A stretch of DNA of 64,000 nt, from contig QFPW01000008.1 of assembly GCA_003241785.1 (NCBI GenBank), forward strand, positions 1 to 64,000. The letters run 5' to 3'. Of this stretch, positions 17,376 through 25,535 are shown piece by piece. The stretch comes from Rhodovulum sulfidophilum. Its GTDB lineage: Bacteria > Pseudomonadota > Alphaproteobacteria > Rhodobacterales > Rhodobacteraceae. The stretch's first letter is position 1; each line of letters opens with the position of its first letter. The translations under genes and the position numbers were made by a program. The notes beneath the pieces are model-generated. The model was not told the DNA's origin, made no database searches, and saw only the letters and a program-made list of their open reading frames with translations.

Positions 17376-18092
17376 TCAGGCCGCCCCGGCTCCCGTCCCG
17401 AGCAGGCGGGAGACGAAGCGCGGCACGCTCTCGACCGCCGGGCCATAGACCGATTCGTCGAAGAGATGCGCGTTGTCGGACTGGTCGAGATTGAACTCGA
17501 GCGTCAGGATGCCCATCGTCCGCGCGATCTCGACGAATTCCGCCGCTGGATAGACCGCTCCCGAGGTGCCGATCGCGACGAAGAGGTCGGCGCGCGACAG
17601 CGCCGCCTCGATCTCGGCCATGCCATAGGGCATCTCGCCGAACCAGACCACGTCGGGCCGCAGCGTCCCCACCCGGTCGCAGCTCGGGCAGCGGTCGGCG
17701 ACCGAGAGGTCGCGGCGCCATTCCACGGTCGCCCGGCAGGTGGCGCAGAGCGCGCGGCTGAGCTGGCCATGCATGTGATGCACGGCGCGCGAGCCGCCGC
17801 GCTCGTGCAGGTCGTCGATGTTCTGCGTGCAGAGGAAGAGCGCGCCGCCATCGACGCGGAGCCCCTCGCCGAGCCGGGCCAGCGCCACATGCGCGGCGTT
17901 GGGCTCGGCCGTCAGCATCGCGCCGCGACGCAGGTTATAGAACTCGTGCACCCGCTCGGGATCGGCCGCGAAGGCGGCGGGGGTCGCGACCTTCATCGGG
18001 TCGAACTTCGCCCAGAGTCCGCGCGGGTCGCGGAAGGTGCCGAGGCCGCTCGCCGCCGAGATCCCCGCCCCGGTCAGGACGAAGACCCTCAC
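17376..18092 (-). CDS. Sir2-family NAD-dependent protein deacylase, class III (SIRT5/CobB-like)
   Basis: This enzyme removes acyl groups from lysines, using NAD+. The Rossmann NAD site is GAGISAASGLGTFR, TQNID binds the ribose, and H108 (HHMHGQ) is the catalytic base. A zinc ribbon is formed by C116, C119, C135 and C138. Y52 and R55 (FYNLRR) match the pair that binds the carboxylate of succinyl- or malonyl-lysine in CobB and SIRT5, so desuccinylase activity is likely. I chose the GTG at 18092, which overlaps the stop of the upstream gene as GTGA. The product is 238 residues. Confidence 0.92.
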   Translation of the reverse strand: MRVFVLTGAGISAASGLGTFRDPRGLWAKFDPMKVATPAAFAADPERVHEFYNLRRGAMLTAEPNAAHVALARLGEGLRVDGGALFLCTQNIDDLHERGGSRAVHHMHGQLSRALCATCRATVEWRRDLSVADRCPSCDRVGTLRPDVVWFGEMPYGMAEIEAALSRADLFVAIGTSGAVYPAAEFVEIARTMGILTLEFNLDQSDNAHLFDESVYGPAVESVPRFVSRLLGTGAGAA

Positions 18093-18907
18093 GCCGCGTC
18101 GCCCATGTCGCCGAGCACGCCCGGCCGGACCCGTTCGAGCCCGGCGCGCTGCGCCTCGGTCAGCGCCTCGGGCCGGACCATGTAGGTATGGATGCCGAAG
18201 ACCACGGCCCGGCTCTCGGGCAGCCGCAGGAAGGTCTGGCGCTCGACCCGCACGAACCGCGCCCCGCCCTCCAGCTCCGGCCGGTGCCGGTCGAATTCCA
18301 CCCGCGGGTTGAAAAGCGCGTCCTTGCCGTAGACGAGCAGGTTCGCGCGCATCATCGGCTTGCCCGGCTGGATGCCGTCGAAAAGCCGCTGCACCCGCCG
18401 CGCGATCCCCTCGTCGTATTCCGGCACCGGGACGTGGATGCGGCTCAGCGTGTGGCCGAACTTCTGCGCGAGCGTCCAGTTCGAGGGAAAGCACAGGATC
18501 GCGCCGAGCAGCCGGTGCTCCGCCTCGCCCTCGGGCTTGAGATGCAGGCAGAAATCCTCCTGCGCGAGCCGGCCCGCCGCGATCAGCGGCGCGCCGTCGA
18601 GTGGGACCAGCACGCCGTCCGGCCGGCGCAGCGCCGCCCCCTCGCGCGCGAAGCCCGGCACGCCCTCGAGATGCACGAGCACGAGGGCGAGCAGCTCCGC
18701 CGCCGCCGGCCGCGCCCGGTCGTCGAGCGCGTGGACGAGATCGCGGTGCTCGGCGATCAGGGCGTCGCGGTGGGCCATCTGCGCGGCATAGGCTTCGTCG
18801 CGCTGCAACCAGTCCTCGGGGGCGATCGGGCCGGTACCGGGCAGGCGCCAGCTGTGGTCCGCCATCCAGGGGGCTACCGGCAGGCGCCGTTGCATGATCC
18901 CGCTCAT
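18089..18907 (-). CDS. DUF3445 / heme-dependent oxidative N-demethylase alpha-like protein
   Basis: The product matches the family of the heme-binding subunit of the oxidative N-demethylase HODM (DUF3445). Recognisable parts are RDEAYAAQMAHRDALI, LVHLEGVPGF, AAGRLAQEDFCL, ILCFPSNWTLAQKFGHTLSRIHVPVPEY, and RVERQTFLRLPES near the C-terminus. Its substrate here is unknown, and no reductase subunit is adjacent. The start at 18907 is supported by AAGGG shortly upstream; an alternative ATG is at 18895. The last codon overlaps the Sir2 start, so the two proteins are made together. Confidence 0.85.
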   Translation of the reverse strand: MSGIMQRRLPVAPWMADHSWRLPGTGPIAPEDWLQRDEAYAAQMAHRDALIAEHRDLVHALDDRARPAAAELLALVLVHLEGVPGFAREGAALRRPDGVLVPLDGAPLIAAGRLAQEDFCLHLKPEGEAEHRLLGAILCFPSNWTLAQKFGHTLSRIHVPVPEYDEGIARRVQRLFDGIQPGKPMMRANLLVYGKDALFNPRVEFDRHRPELEGGARFVRVERQTFLRLPESRAVVFGIHTYMVRPEALTEAQRAGLERVRPGVLGDMGDAA

Positions 18908-19019
18908 CCGACCCTTATCCAAAGATCCTTTGCCCGCGCGCGCCAAACAAGATATGGATCGGGCGAGCAGTCCCTTCGCTATCCTTGGCGAAACCGGACG
19001 AAAGATAAAGAGCCAAGCG

Positions 19020-21011
19020 ATGGTCCATGCTTCCGATCTCTTCGACGACGATCCGTCCCAGGGCGCCTATGACGCCTCGGCGATCGAGGTGCTCGAGGGG
19101 CTCGAGCCGGTGCGCAAGCGGCCGGGCATGTACATCGGCGGCACCGACGAGCGTGCACTGCACCATCTGGTCGCCGAGGTGCTCGACAATGCGATGGACG
19201 AGGCGGTCGCGGGCCATGCGAACCGGATCGAGGTCGAGCTCGCCGCCGATCAGTCGGTGACGATCCGCGACAACGGCCGCGGCATCCCGGTCGACCCGCA
19301 TCCGCGCTTCCCGGACAAATCCGCGCTCGAGGTGATCCTCTGCACGCTGCACGCCGGCGGCAAGTTCTCCGGCAAGGCCTACCAGACCTCGGGCGGGTTG
19401 CACGGCGTCGGCATCTCGGTCGTGAACGCGCTCTCGGACCTCGTGACAGTCGAGGTCGCGCGCAATCGCCAGCTCTATTCCCAGAGCTTCTCGCGCGGCG
19501 TGCCGCTCGGGCCGCTCGAGAACATCGGCCAGACGCTGAACCGCCGCGGCACCACGGTGATCTTCCACCCCGACGCCGAGATCTTCGGCGCGGGCGTCCG
19601 GTTCAAGCCCGCCCGGCTGCTCCGGATGGTGCGGTCGAAGGCCTATCTCTTCTCCGGCGTCGAGATCCGCTGGAAATGCGACCCGAAGCTGATCGGCGCG
19701 GGCGACGACACGCCGGAGACCGCGACCTTCCATTTCCCGGGCGGCCTCGCCGACTATCTCGGCGAGCGGCTCGCCGGCGCCGACACCTATGCCGAGCGGC
19801 CCTTCGCCGGAAAGGTCGATTTCGCGGAGCGCTTCGGCGCGGGGACCATCGGCTCGGTCGAATGGGCGATCAACTGGACGCCGCAGCGCGACCCGTTCGT
19901 CTCCTCCTACTGCAACACGGTGAACACGCCCGAGGGCGGCACGCACGAGGCCGGGTTCTGGGCCGCGCTGCTCAAGGGCATCCGCGCCTATGGCGAGCTC
20001 TCCTCGAACCGCAAGGCGGCGCAGATCACCCGCGACGACCTGACGGCCGGCGCCGGGGCGATGATCTCGGTCTTCATCCGCGACCCGGAATTCGTCGGCC
20101 AGACCAAGGACCGGCTCTCGACCCAGGAGGCGGCGCGGCTCGTCGAGGGCGCGGTGCGCGACCGGTTCGACAACTGGCTGGCCAATGACACCCGCGCCGC
20201 CGGGGCGATCCTCGACTTCCTCGTGCTGAAGGCCGAGGAGCGCGCGCGCCGCCGCGCCGAGAAGGAGACCAGCCGCAAGACCGCGGTCAAGAAGCTGCGC
20301 CTGCCGGGCAAGCTCGCCGACTGTTCCGGCGCCACGCGCGAAGGATCCGAGCTCTTCCTCGTCGAGGGCGATTCCGCGGGCGGCAGCGCCAAGCAGGCGC
20401 GCGACCGCAAGACCCAGGCGATCCTGCCGCTCCGGGGCAAGATCCTGAACGTGCTCGGCGCCGCCTCCTCGAAGCTCACGCAGAACCAGGAGCTCTCCGA
20501 CCTCTGCCAGGCGATGGGGGTGCAGACCGGATCGCGCTTCCGCGTCGACGACCTGCGCTACGAGAAGATCATCATCATGACCGACGCCGACGTCGACGGC
20601 GCGCATATCGCCTCGCTGCTGATGACCTTCTTCTTCACCCAGATGCGGCCGCTGATCGACGCGGGCCACCTCTACCTCGCCGCCCCGCCGCTCTACCGGC
20701 TGACGCAGGGGGCGAAGTCGGTCTATGTCTCGACCGACGCCGAGAAGGACGCGCTGACGCGCAAGGGGCTCGGCGGCCGCGGCAAGGTCGAGGTCAGCCG
20801 CTTCAAGGGCCTCGGCGAGATGATGCCGGCGCAGCTCAAGGAAACCACGATGGACCCGGGCAAGCGCACGCTGATCCGGGTCACGCTCGACGACGACGAC
20901 GATGACACCGCCGGCCTGGTCGAGCGGCTGATGGGCAAGAAGCCCGAGCTGCGCTTCCAGTACATCCAGGAGAACGCCCGCTTCGTCGACATGGACGAGC
21001 TCGACGTCTGA
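19020..21011 (+). CDS. parE: DNA topoisomerase IV subunit B
   Basis: ParE is the ATPase subunit that with ParC decatenates sister chromosomes. The GHKL ATPase has EVLDNAMDEAVAGHA (Asn/Asp of motif N), DNGRGIPVD and the lid QTSGGLHGVG. The TOPRIM domain has LFLVEGDSAGGSAK and IIMTDADVDGAH. The start at 19020 (MVHASDLFDDD) precedes the conserved YDASAIEVLEGLEPVRKRPG; 663 residues suits ParE, whereas GyrB is usually about 800. It is divergent from the DUF3445 gene. Confidence 0.95.
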   Translation: MVHASDLFDDDPSQGAYDASAIEVLEGLEPVRKRPGMYIGGTDERALHHLVAEVLDNAMDEAVAGHANRIEVELAADQSVTIRDNGRGIPVDPHPRFPDKSALEVILCTLHAGGKFSGKAYQTSGGLHGVGISVVNALSDLVTVEVARNRQLYSQSFSRGVPLGPLENIGQTLNRRGTTVIFHPDAEIFGAGVRFKPARLLRMVRSKAYLFSGVEIRWKCDPKLIGAGDDTPETATFHFPGGLADYLGERLAGADTYAERPFAGKVDFAERFGAGTIGSVEWAINWTPQRDPFVSSYCNTVNTPEGGTHEAGFWAALLKGIRAYGELSSNRKAAQITRDDLTAGAGAMISVFIRDPEFVGQTKDRLSTQEAARLVEGAVRDRFDNWLANDTRAAGAILDFLVLKAEERARRRAEKETSRKTAVKKLRLPGKLADCSGATREGSELFLVEGDSAGGSAKQARDRKTQAILPLRGKILNVLGAASSKLTQNQELSDLCQAMGVQTGSRFRVDDLRYEKIIIMTDADVDGAHIASLLMTFFFTQMRPLIDAGHLYLAAPPLYRLTQGAKSVYVSTDAEKDALTRKGLGGRGKVEVSRFKGLGEMMPAQLKETTMDPGKRTLIRVTLDDDDDDTAGLVERLMGKKPELRFQYIQENARFVDMDELDV

Positions 21012-21361
21012 GGCGGCCCCGGGCGGACATTTCAGCCCGCCCCGCTCCGGCGCCCCGGCGAACGACGCCCCTCCGAAGAACGAACACCACCGACGCGCCG
21101 GGCCCGGCCGATGCCCCGGCGCGCCGTGACGCCCGTCCGAGGGGCGTCCTTTCGCCGCGCCCCGGGAGCGCCGAAACGGGTGGATCGCGCCGAAACGATC
21201 GGGCTTATGGAAACCACCACCGCGAGCACGTGGGGTCCGGACCAATTTCCCGCGACACCATCCGATCCCGGCCCCTGGAGTCCAGGGCGGCCGTCCTGTT
21301 CGCACGACGAGTAGCCCGGCGCGGCGGCGGCGGGTCAACCGCGCTGAACGCAGGAGACCGC
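21012..21361. other. Non-coding gap, no feature recognised
   Basis: About 350 bases separate parE from the SDR gene. Short frames exist (for example 21111-21314) but have no family signal or ribosome site. I see only short GC-rich inverted repeats. AGGAG just before 21362 is the ribosome site of the next gene. Confidence 0.5.
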
Positions 21362-22351
21362 ATGCGAAAGAGGGTGATCGTGACCGGGGCCACCGGCTTT
21401 CTCGGGGGCTGGCTCATCTCCCATCTGCTGGAGGAAGGCTTCGAGGTCGTCGCCGTCTTGAACCCGCGGGGCAGCGCCAACCGGCGCGAGACGTCCGGCT
21501 ATGCCCTGCGCGGGCTGGAACGCCGCTGCGTCGAGGAGCGTGTCGACCTGACCGACTACGCCGCCGTCGAGGGCCTCGTGATCCGGCACCGGCCGGACGT
21601 GGTGATCCACATGGCCGCGGTGGGCGACGTCACCGTCGCAAGCCGGCTGCCGCGGACGACCTTCGAGACCTCCGCCAACAGCACGATCCACTTCCTCGAG
21701 GCGCTGCGCCTGCACGCGCCGGAAACCCTGTTCCTGTCCCATACCACCGACAAGGTCTACAGCGGCAACCCGACGCCGTTCAGCGAGGACATGCTGTTCG
21801 ATCCCGGCCACATCTACGAGGTGGCGAAGGTGACGCAGGAGCTGCTGACCCGCTCCTATGCCTGGAACTACGGGATCAAGGCGATCACGATCCGCTGCGG
21901 CAACTACTTCGGCGGCTACGACTACAACTTCAACCGGATCGTGCCCTATGCGATCCGGCAGGCGATCAGCGGCGAGAACATCGTCCTCCGGTCGAACGGC
22001 GACTTCACCCGCGACTTCCTCTACATCAAGGACGCCGTGCTGGTGAACCAGATGTTCATCGACCGGCACTTCGATCCGTCGGCGACGCTCAACTTCGGCG
22101 AGGCCTACAATTTCTCGCTGGAGATCGAGCTCAGCGTGATCGAGCTCGTCGAGCGTATCCTGAAGATCACCGGCGCCGAGGTCGAGATCGAGATCGACGG
22201 CGGGGCCAGGAACGAGATCGCCAACATGCTGCTCTCCTGCCGGAAGGCGAAGGACGAGCTCGGCTGGTCGCCGCGATACACGCTTGACGAGGGGCTGAGC
22301 GAGACCGTCGACTATTACTCCGCCTCCTTCGCGGAAGCCGCGCGCGCCTGA
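21362..22351 (+). CDS. NAD-dependent epimerase/dehydratase, CDP-glucose 4,6-dehydratase-like
   Basis: This is an extended short-chain dehydrogenase acting on a nucleotide sugar. The Rossmann motif is GATGFLG, the catalytic set is HTTDKVY with YEVAK (Tyr-x3-Lys), and substrate-binding segments resemble CDP-glucose 4,6-dehydratase: GNYFGGYDYNFNRIVP and TRDFLYIKDAV. The product is 329 residues, starting at the ATG after AGGAG. No other sugar-nucleotide, glycosyltransferase or polysaccharide genes are nearby, and long gaps flank it, so it may be an acquired orphan. The exact sugar is uncertain. Confidence 0.8.
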   Translation: MRKRVIVTGATGFLGGWLISHLLEEGFEVVAVLNPRGSANRRETSGYALRGLERRCVEERVDLTDYAAVEGLVIRHRPDVVIHMAAVGDVTVASRLPRTTFETSANSTIHFLEALRLHAPETLFLSHTTDKVYSGNPTPFSEDMLFDPGHIYEVAKVTQELLTRSYAWNYGIKAITIRCGNYFGGYDYNFNRIVPYAIRQAISGENIVLRSNGDFTRDFLYIKDAVLVNQMFIDRHFDPSATLNFGEAYNFSLEIELSVIELVERILKITGAEVEIEIDGGARNEIANMLLSCRKAKDELGWSPRYTLDEGLSETVDYYSASFAEAARA

Positions 22352-22528
22352 GGCCCGCGGCGCGTCCCGCCCGGAACCCCGGAACGCCGGCGGAAAACGC
22401 GCCCCTTCGGGAACCGGATCGCGGACGGGATGTTGGCTCCTAGTCCTCTTCGCTCCGCGGGCGCGCGGCTTCGCGCGCCGCCGCCGGGCGCGCGGGACGC
22501 CCGGCCGCATCTTCGAGGAGCGACAAGC

Positions 22529-23998
22529 ATGAGCGACGCGACATTCACCCCCGCCGCCGGCGCCCCCGCCGCCCAGCCGGAACTCGCCCGGGTGATGGGG
22601 CCGAAGCTGCTGCTGCTCTTCATCGTCGGCGACATCCTCGGCACCGGCGTCTACGCGCTGACCGGACAGGTCGCGGGCGAGGTCGGCGGCGCCGCCTGGG
22701 CGCCCTTCCTCGTCGCCTTCCTCGTCGCCACGATCACCGCCCTCTCCTATCTCGAACTCGTCACCCGCTATCCGCAGGCGGCCGGCGCGGCGCTCTACAC
22801 GCATCGCGCCTTCGGGATCCACTTCCTCACCTTCCTCGTCGCCTTCACCGTGATGTGCTCCGGCATCACCTCGGCCTCCACCGCCTCGAACGCCTTCGCG
22901 GGCTTTCTCAACGACGGCTTCGGCCTCGGGTTCGCGACCGGCGGCCCCGGAATGCTGCTGCTGGCGCTCGGCTTCATGACCGTGGTCGCGGCGGTGAACC
23001 TGCGCGGCGTGGGCGAGAGCGTGAAGGCGAACGTCATCCTCACCTGCGTCGAGCTCTCCGGCCTCCTGATGATCATCCTGATCGGCTTCTACGCGATGAG
23101 CCAGGGCCGGGCCGATTTCTCCGAGGTGATGATCTTCCGCTCCTCCGAGGAGAAGAGCGCCTTCATGGCGCTGACCGCCGCGACCTCGCTCGCCTTCTTC
23201 GCGATGGTCGGGTTCGAGGATTCGGTCAACATGGCCGAGGAATGCACCAATCCGGTGCGCGACTTCCCCCGGGTGATGCTCGCGGGGCTCGGGATCACCG
23301 GCGTCATCTACGTGCTGGTCTCGATCTGCGCCGTGGCGCTGGTGCCCGTCGGCGATCTCACCGACACGAGCAAGGGCTCCGCGCTGACACAGGTGGTGCG
23401 CGCCGGGGCGCCCGGCCTGCCCTTCGACAAGATCTTTCCCTTCATCGGCATGTTCGCCGTGGCCAATTCCGCGCTCATCAACATGCTGATGGCGAGCCGC
23501 CTGCTCTACGGCCTCGCCCGGCAGGGGGTGCTGCCGCATGTGCTCGGCCGGGTCCACCACACCCGGCGCACGCCCTGGGTCGCGATCCTCTTCACCACCG
23601 CGATCGCCTTCGGCCTGATCATCGCGGTCGTGACCCAGGCGGAGTCGCAGGCGATCGGCCTGCTCGGCGGCACGACCGCGCTGCTGCTGCTCTGCGTCTT
23701 CACCGTGGTCAACGTCGCCCTGCTGATCCTGCGCCGCGAGCGGTCCGAGACCGACCATTTCCGCGCCCCGGCCTGGGTTCCCTGGCTGGGCGCCGCCAGC
23801 TGCGCCTATCTGGTCGGACCCTGGGCGCGCAGCGCGGCGCAGATGCCGCAATACCGGATCGCGCTCTGGCTCATCGGGATCGGGATCCTGCTCTGGGCGC
23901 TGACCTGGGGCTGGAACCACCTCGTGCGGCACCGGCGGGGCACGATGCGCCAGCCGGCGGACCTCGCCCAGCACCACGGCGATTCCACGCGCAACTGA
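22529..23998 (+). CDS. APC-superfamily amino acid permease
   Basis: This 489-residue inner-membrane transporter has about 12 predicted hydrophobic segments. The start of the first helix, LLLLFIVGDILGTGVYALTG, carries the unwound GxG-type substrate motif of the APC superfamily. AFFAMVGFEDSVNMAEE is the conserved helix 6 region, followed by NPVRDFPR. It resembles cationic or general amino-acid permeases, but the substrate cannot be assigned. The ATG at 22529 is preceded by GAGGAG. The last 25 residues are polar and cytoplasmic. Confidence 0.9.
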   Translation: MSDATFTPAAGAPAAQPELARVMGPKLLLLFIVGDILGTGVYALTGQVAGEVGGAAWAPFLVAFLVATITALSYLELVTRYPQAAGAALYTHRAFGIHFLTFLVAFTVMCSGITSASTASNAFAGFLNDGFGLGFATGGPGMLLLALGFMTVVAAVNLRGVGESVKANVILTCVELSGLLMIILIGFYAMSQGRADFSEVMIFRSSEEKSAFMALTAATSLAFFAMVGFEDSVNMAEECTNPVRDFPRVMLAGLGITGVIYVLVSICAVALVPVGDLTDTSKGSALTQVVRAGAPGLPFDKIFPFIGMFAVANSALINMLMASRLLYGLARQGVLPHVLGRVHHTRRTPWVAILFTTAIAFGLIIAVVTQAESQAIGLLGGTTALLLLCVFTVVNVALLILRRERSETDHFRAPAWVPWLGAASCAYLVGPWARSAAQMPQYRIALWLIGIGILLWALTWGWNHLVRHRRGTMRQPADLAQHHGDSTRN

Positions 23999-24027
23999 GA
24001 CGGCGCTCGGGAAGACCGTCTTCGCTT

Positions 24028-24107
24028 CCCCGGGCTTGACCCGGGGCCTCGGACCCCGAGCGGGGCGTTCAGGAAATGGCGTCGAGGCCCCGGGTCAGGC
24101 CCGGGGC
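24028..24107. repeat. Dispersed palindromic repeat family A, copy 2
   Basis: The outer arms CCCCGGGCTTGACCCGGGG and CCCCGGGTCAGGCCCGGGG, each itself a hairpin, flank an inner segment with AAATGGCGTCGAGG shared with copies 1 and 4. It lies between the convergent APC permease and nuclease genes. Confidence 0.75.
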
Positions 24108-24132
24108 GGCGGAACCCGTGATCCGCCCTGCC

Positions 24133-24846
24133 TCAGCCCTTCACGGCGCGCCAGCCGGCGGCGATCGCCGCCCTCTCGTCGCAGAACCAGCGCTCGCCCT
24201 TGTCGGTCGCGATCCGGACCCGCGCATAGGCGGCGCTGCCCGGCAGGTGGTAGATCTTCTCGCCATCGGCCGAGATGTTGCCCTTGACGCGGCAATCGCC
24301 GGCCTCCGCCGCCGCCTTCGCCTCGGCGGCGCGTTCGCGATCGGCCCGCAGCCCCGCGCGGTAGTCCCAGGGCGCCTCCGCCGCGCCGCGCCAGATGCCG
24401 AGCCCGGCCGCCCGCGCCCCGGCCTCGGCCTCGACATAGTCGGCGGCGTAGCGCGTGAAGGCCCAGGCGAGCCCCTCCGCCACCAGCGCGCCGCCAAGGT
24501 CGCGATCGCCGGCGCGGCAGGTCGCCACCGTCCGGCCGTATTTGTCGATGTCGCGCGTGACGCAGGTCACCATCCGGCCCTCGGTCAGCGACGCGAGCCG
24601 TGCCCTGGCGGCGCCGCCGCAATCCCAGGCGCCACAGCGTTGCGCCGTCTCGGGCGCGTCGATCCCGTAGAGCCGCACCTTGGTCGCGCCGACCTTGAGC
24701 GTATCGCCGTCCGAGACCACCGCCGCGCCGCGCGGCCCCTCGGGCACCGGGGCAATGGCGGGCAGGACGCCGAGCGCGAGCAGAAGCAGCGCCGCCGCGC
24801 CGCGCCGCGTTCCCTGTCGTCCGCGTCGTCTTGATCCCGTCCGCAC
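24133..24846 (-). CDS. Secreted thermonuclease-like (SNase) protein with C-terminal extension
   Basis: A signal peptide or anchor (about 16-33) precedes an SNase-fold domain (about 40-150). The domain has VSDGDTLKV, RLYGIDAPE and DIDKYGRTVA, which supply the Asp, Arg and Glu set of staphylococcal nuclease. It is expected to cut DNA or RNA outside the cytoplasm with Ca2+. After an Ala/Glu helix, the last 55 residues (from DCRVKGNI through YHLPGS to WFCDERAAIAAGW) form a second small domain of the type often joined to SNases. Five cysteines lie before it and two within it. The product is 237 residues. Confidence 0.87.
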   Translation of the reverse strand: MRTGSRRRGRQGTRRGAAALLLLALGVLPAIAPVPEGPRGAAVVSDGDTLKVGATKVRLYGIDAPETAQRCGAWDCGGAARARLASLTEGRMVTCVTRDIDKYGRTVATCRAGDRDLGGALVAEGLAWAFTRYAADYVEAEAGARAAGLGIWRGAAEAPWDYRAGLRADRERAAEAKAAAEAGDCRVKGNISADGEKIYHLPGSAAYARVRIATDKGERWFCDERAAIAAGWRAVKG

Positions 24847-25047
24847 CCGCGTCCCTCCGATGGCGCGCCGCGCCGGTCGCGGCAGCCTTCGCCCTTGTCG
24901 CGAATTTATCGTTAACAGGGAAGATGGTTAACGGCCGGGGTCGCGCGCGGATCGCGTCCGGCTCACGATCCTGTCACACGCGCGCCACTGGCGGCCCCGG
25001 GCGGGCCGGGCTATCCTCGGGGCCGAAGCCTGCCCCGAGGTCATCGC

Positions 25048-25479
25048 ATGCGGCCGACGCTTTTTCTTCTCGCGCTTCTCGCCCCGCTCGCGGCGGCGGC
25101 TCAGGATCCCGTCCCGGCCGGCGGCGTGGCGGAGGCCGAGGACATTCCGGTCGCGGAATGGATCGCCATGGCCGGGGGACGCACGCTCACCTACCAGATC
25201 AACGGCGCCTTCTTCGCGCTCGAGCATTACTATCCGGATTCGAACCGCGTGACGCTGCAGGCGAGCGACGGGCGCTGCCTGCAGGGCACCTGGGACTACA
25301 AGGCGCCGCATTACTGCTTCTACTGGGAGAACGAGGCCCCGGCCTGCTTCCGCCACGCCCGGCTCGGCGCGGATGTCCTGATCATCGAGACCGAGGACGG
25401 CCACGACACGCCGATGACGCAGATGATGACCAGCGTGTCGGACACGCCGGTCACCTGCGGCGTGCCGCCGATGAGCTGA
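25048..25479 (+). CDS. Hypothetical secreted protein with four cysteines
   Basis: The 143-residue product starts with a clear signal peptide (TLFLLALLAPLAAAAQ). The mature part contains GGRTLTYQINGAFFALEHYYP, RCLQGTWDYKAPHYCFYW and PACFRHARL, with four cysteines that could make two disulfides. The pattern 'used as a measure of ... W.Y...CFYW' recalls small secreted proteins common in Rhodobacterales that carry no assigned function. I do not recognise a family. The upstream 200 bases (24847-25047) would hold divergent promoters for it and the nuclease; none is clear. Confidence 0.75.
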   Translation: MRPTLFLLALLAPLAAAAQDPVPAGGVAEAEDIPVAEWIAMAGGRTLTYQINGAFFALEHYYPDSNRVTLQASDGRCLQGTWDYKAPHYCFYWENEAPACFRHARLGADVLIIETEDGHDTPMTQMMTSVSDTPVTCGVPPMS

Positions 25480-25490
25480 GGCGCTCCGCG

Positions 25491-25509
25491 GGGCGGACCT
25501 CGGTCCGCC
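25491..25509. repeat. REP-like repeat B, partial single copy
   Basis: The hairpin part of repeat B (GGGCGGACC, then TC, then GGTCCGCC) is present, but the GTAG head is replaced by GCGG. It lies between the convergent secreted-protein and SLC13 genes. Confidence 0.65.
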
Positions 25510-25535
25510 GCCGCCTCAGAACCGCCGCCTCAGAA
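25508..25535. repeat. 14-bp tandem duplication at the SLC13 stop codon
   Basis: The unit CCGCCGCCTCAGAA occurs twice head to tail (25508-25521 and 25522-25535). The second copy contains the stop codon and the last codons of the SLC13 gene; the first copy repeats them beyond the stop. Confidence 0.85.

Noticed and set aside
21111..21314. A 67-codon plus-strand frame after parE
   Set aside because: No ribosome site, no signal, Pro/Arg-rich composition; most likely noncoding.
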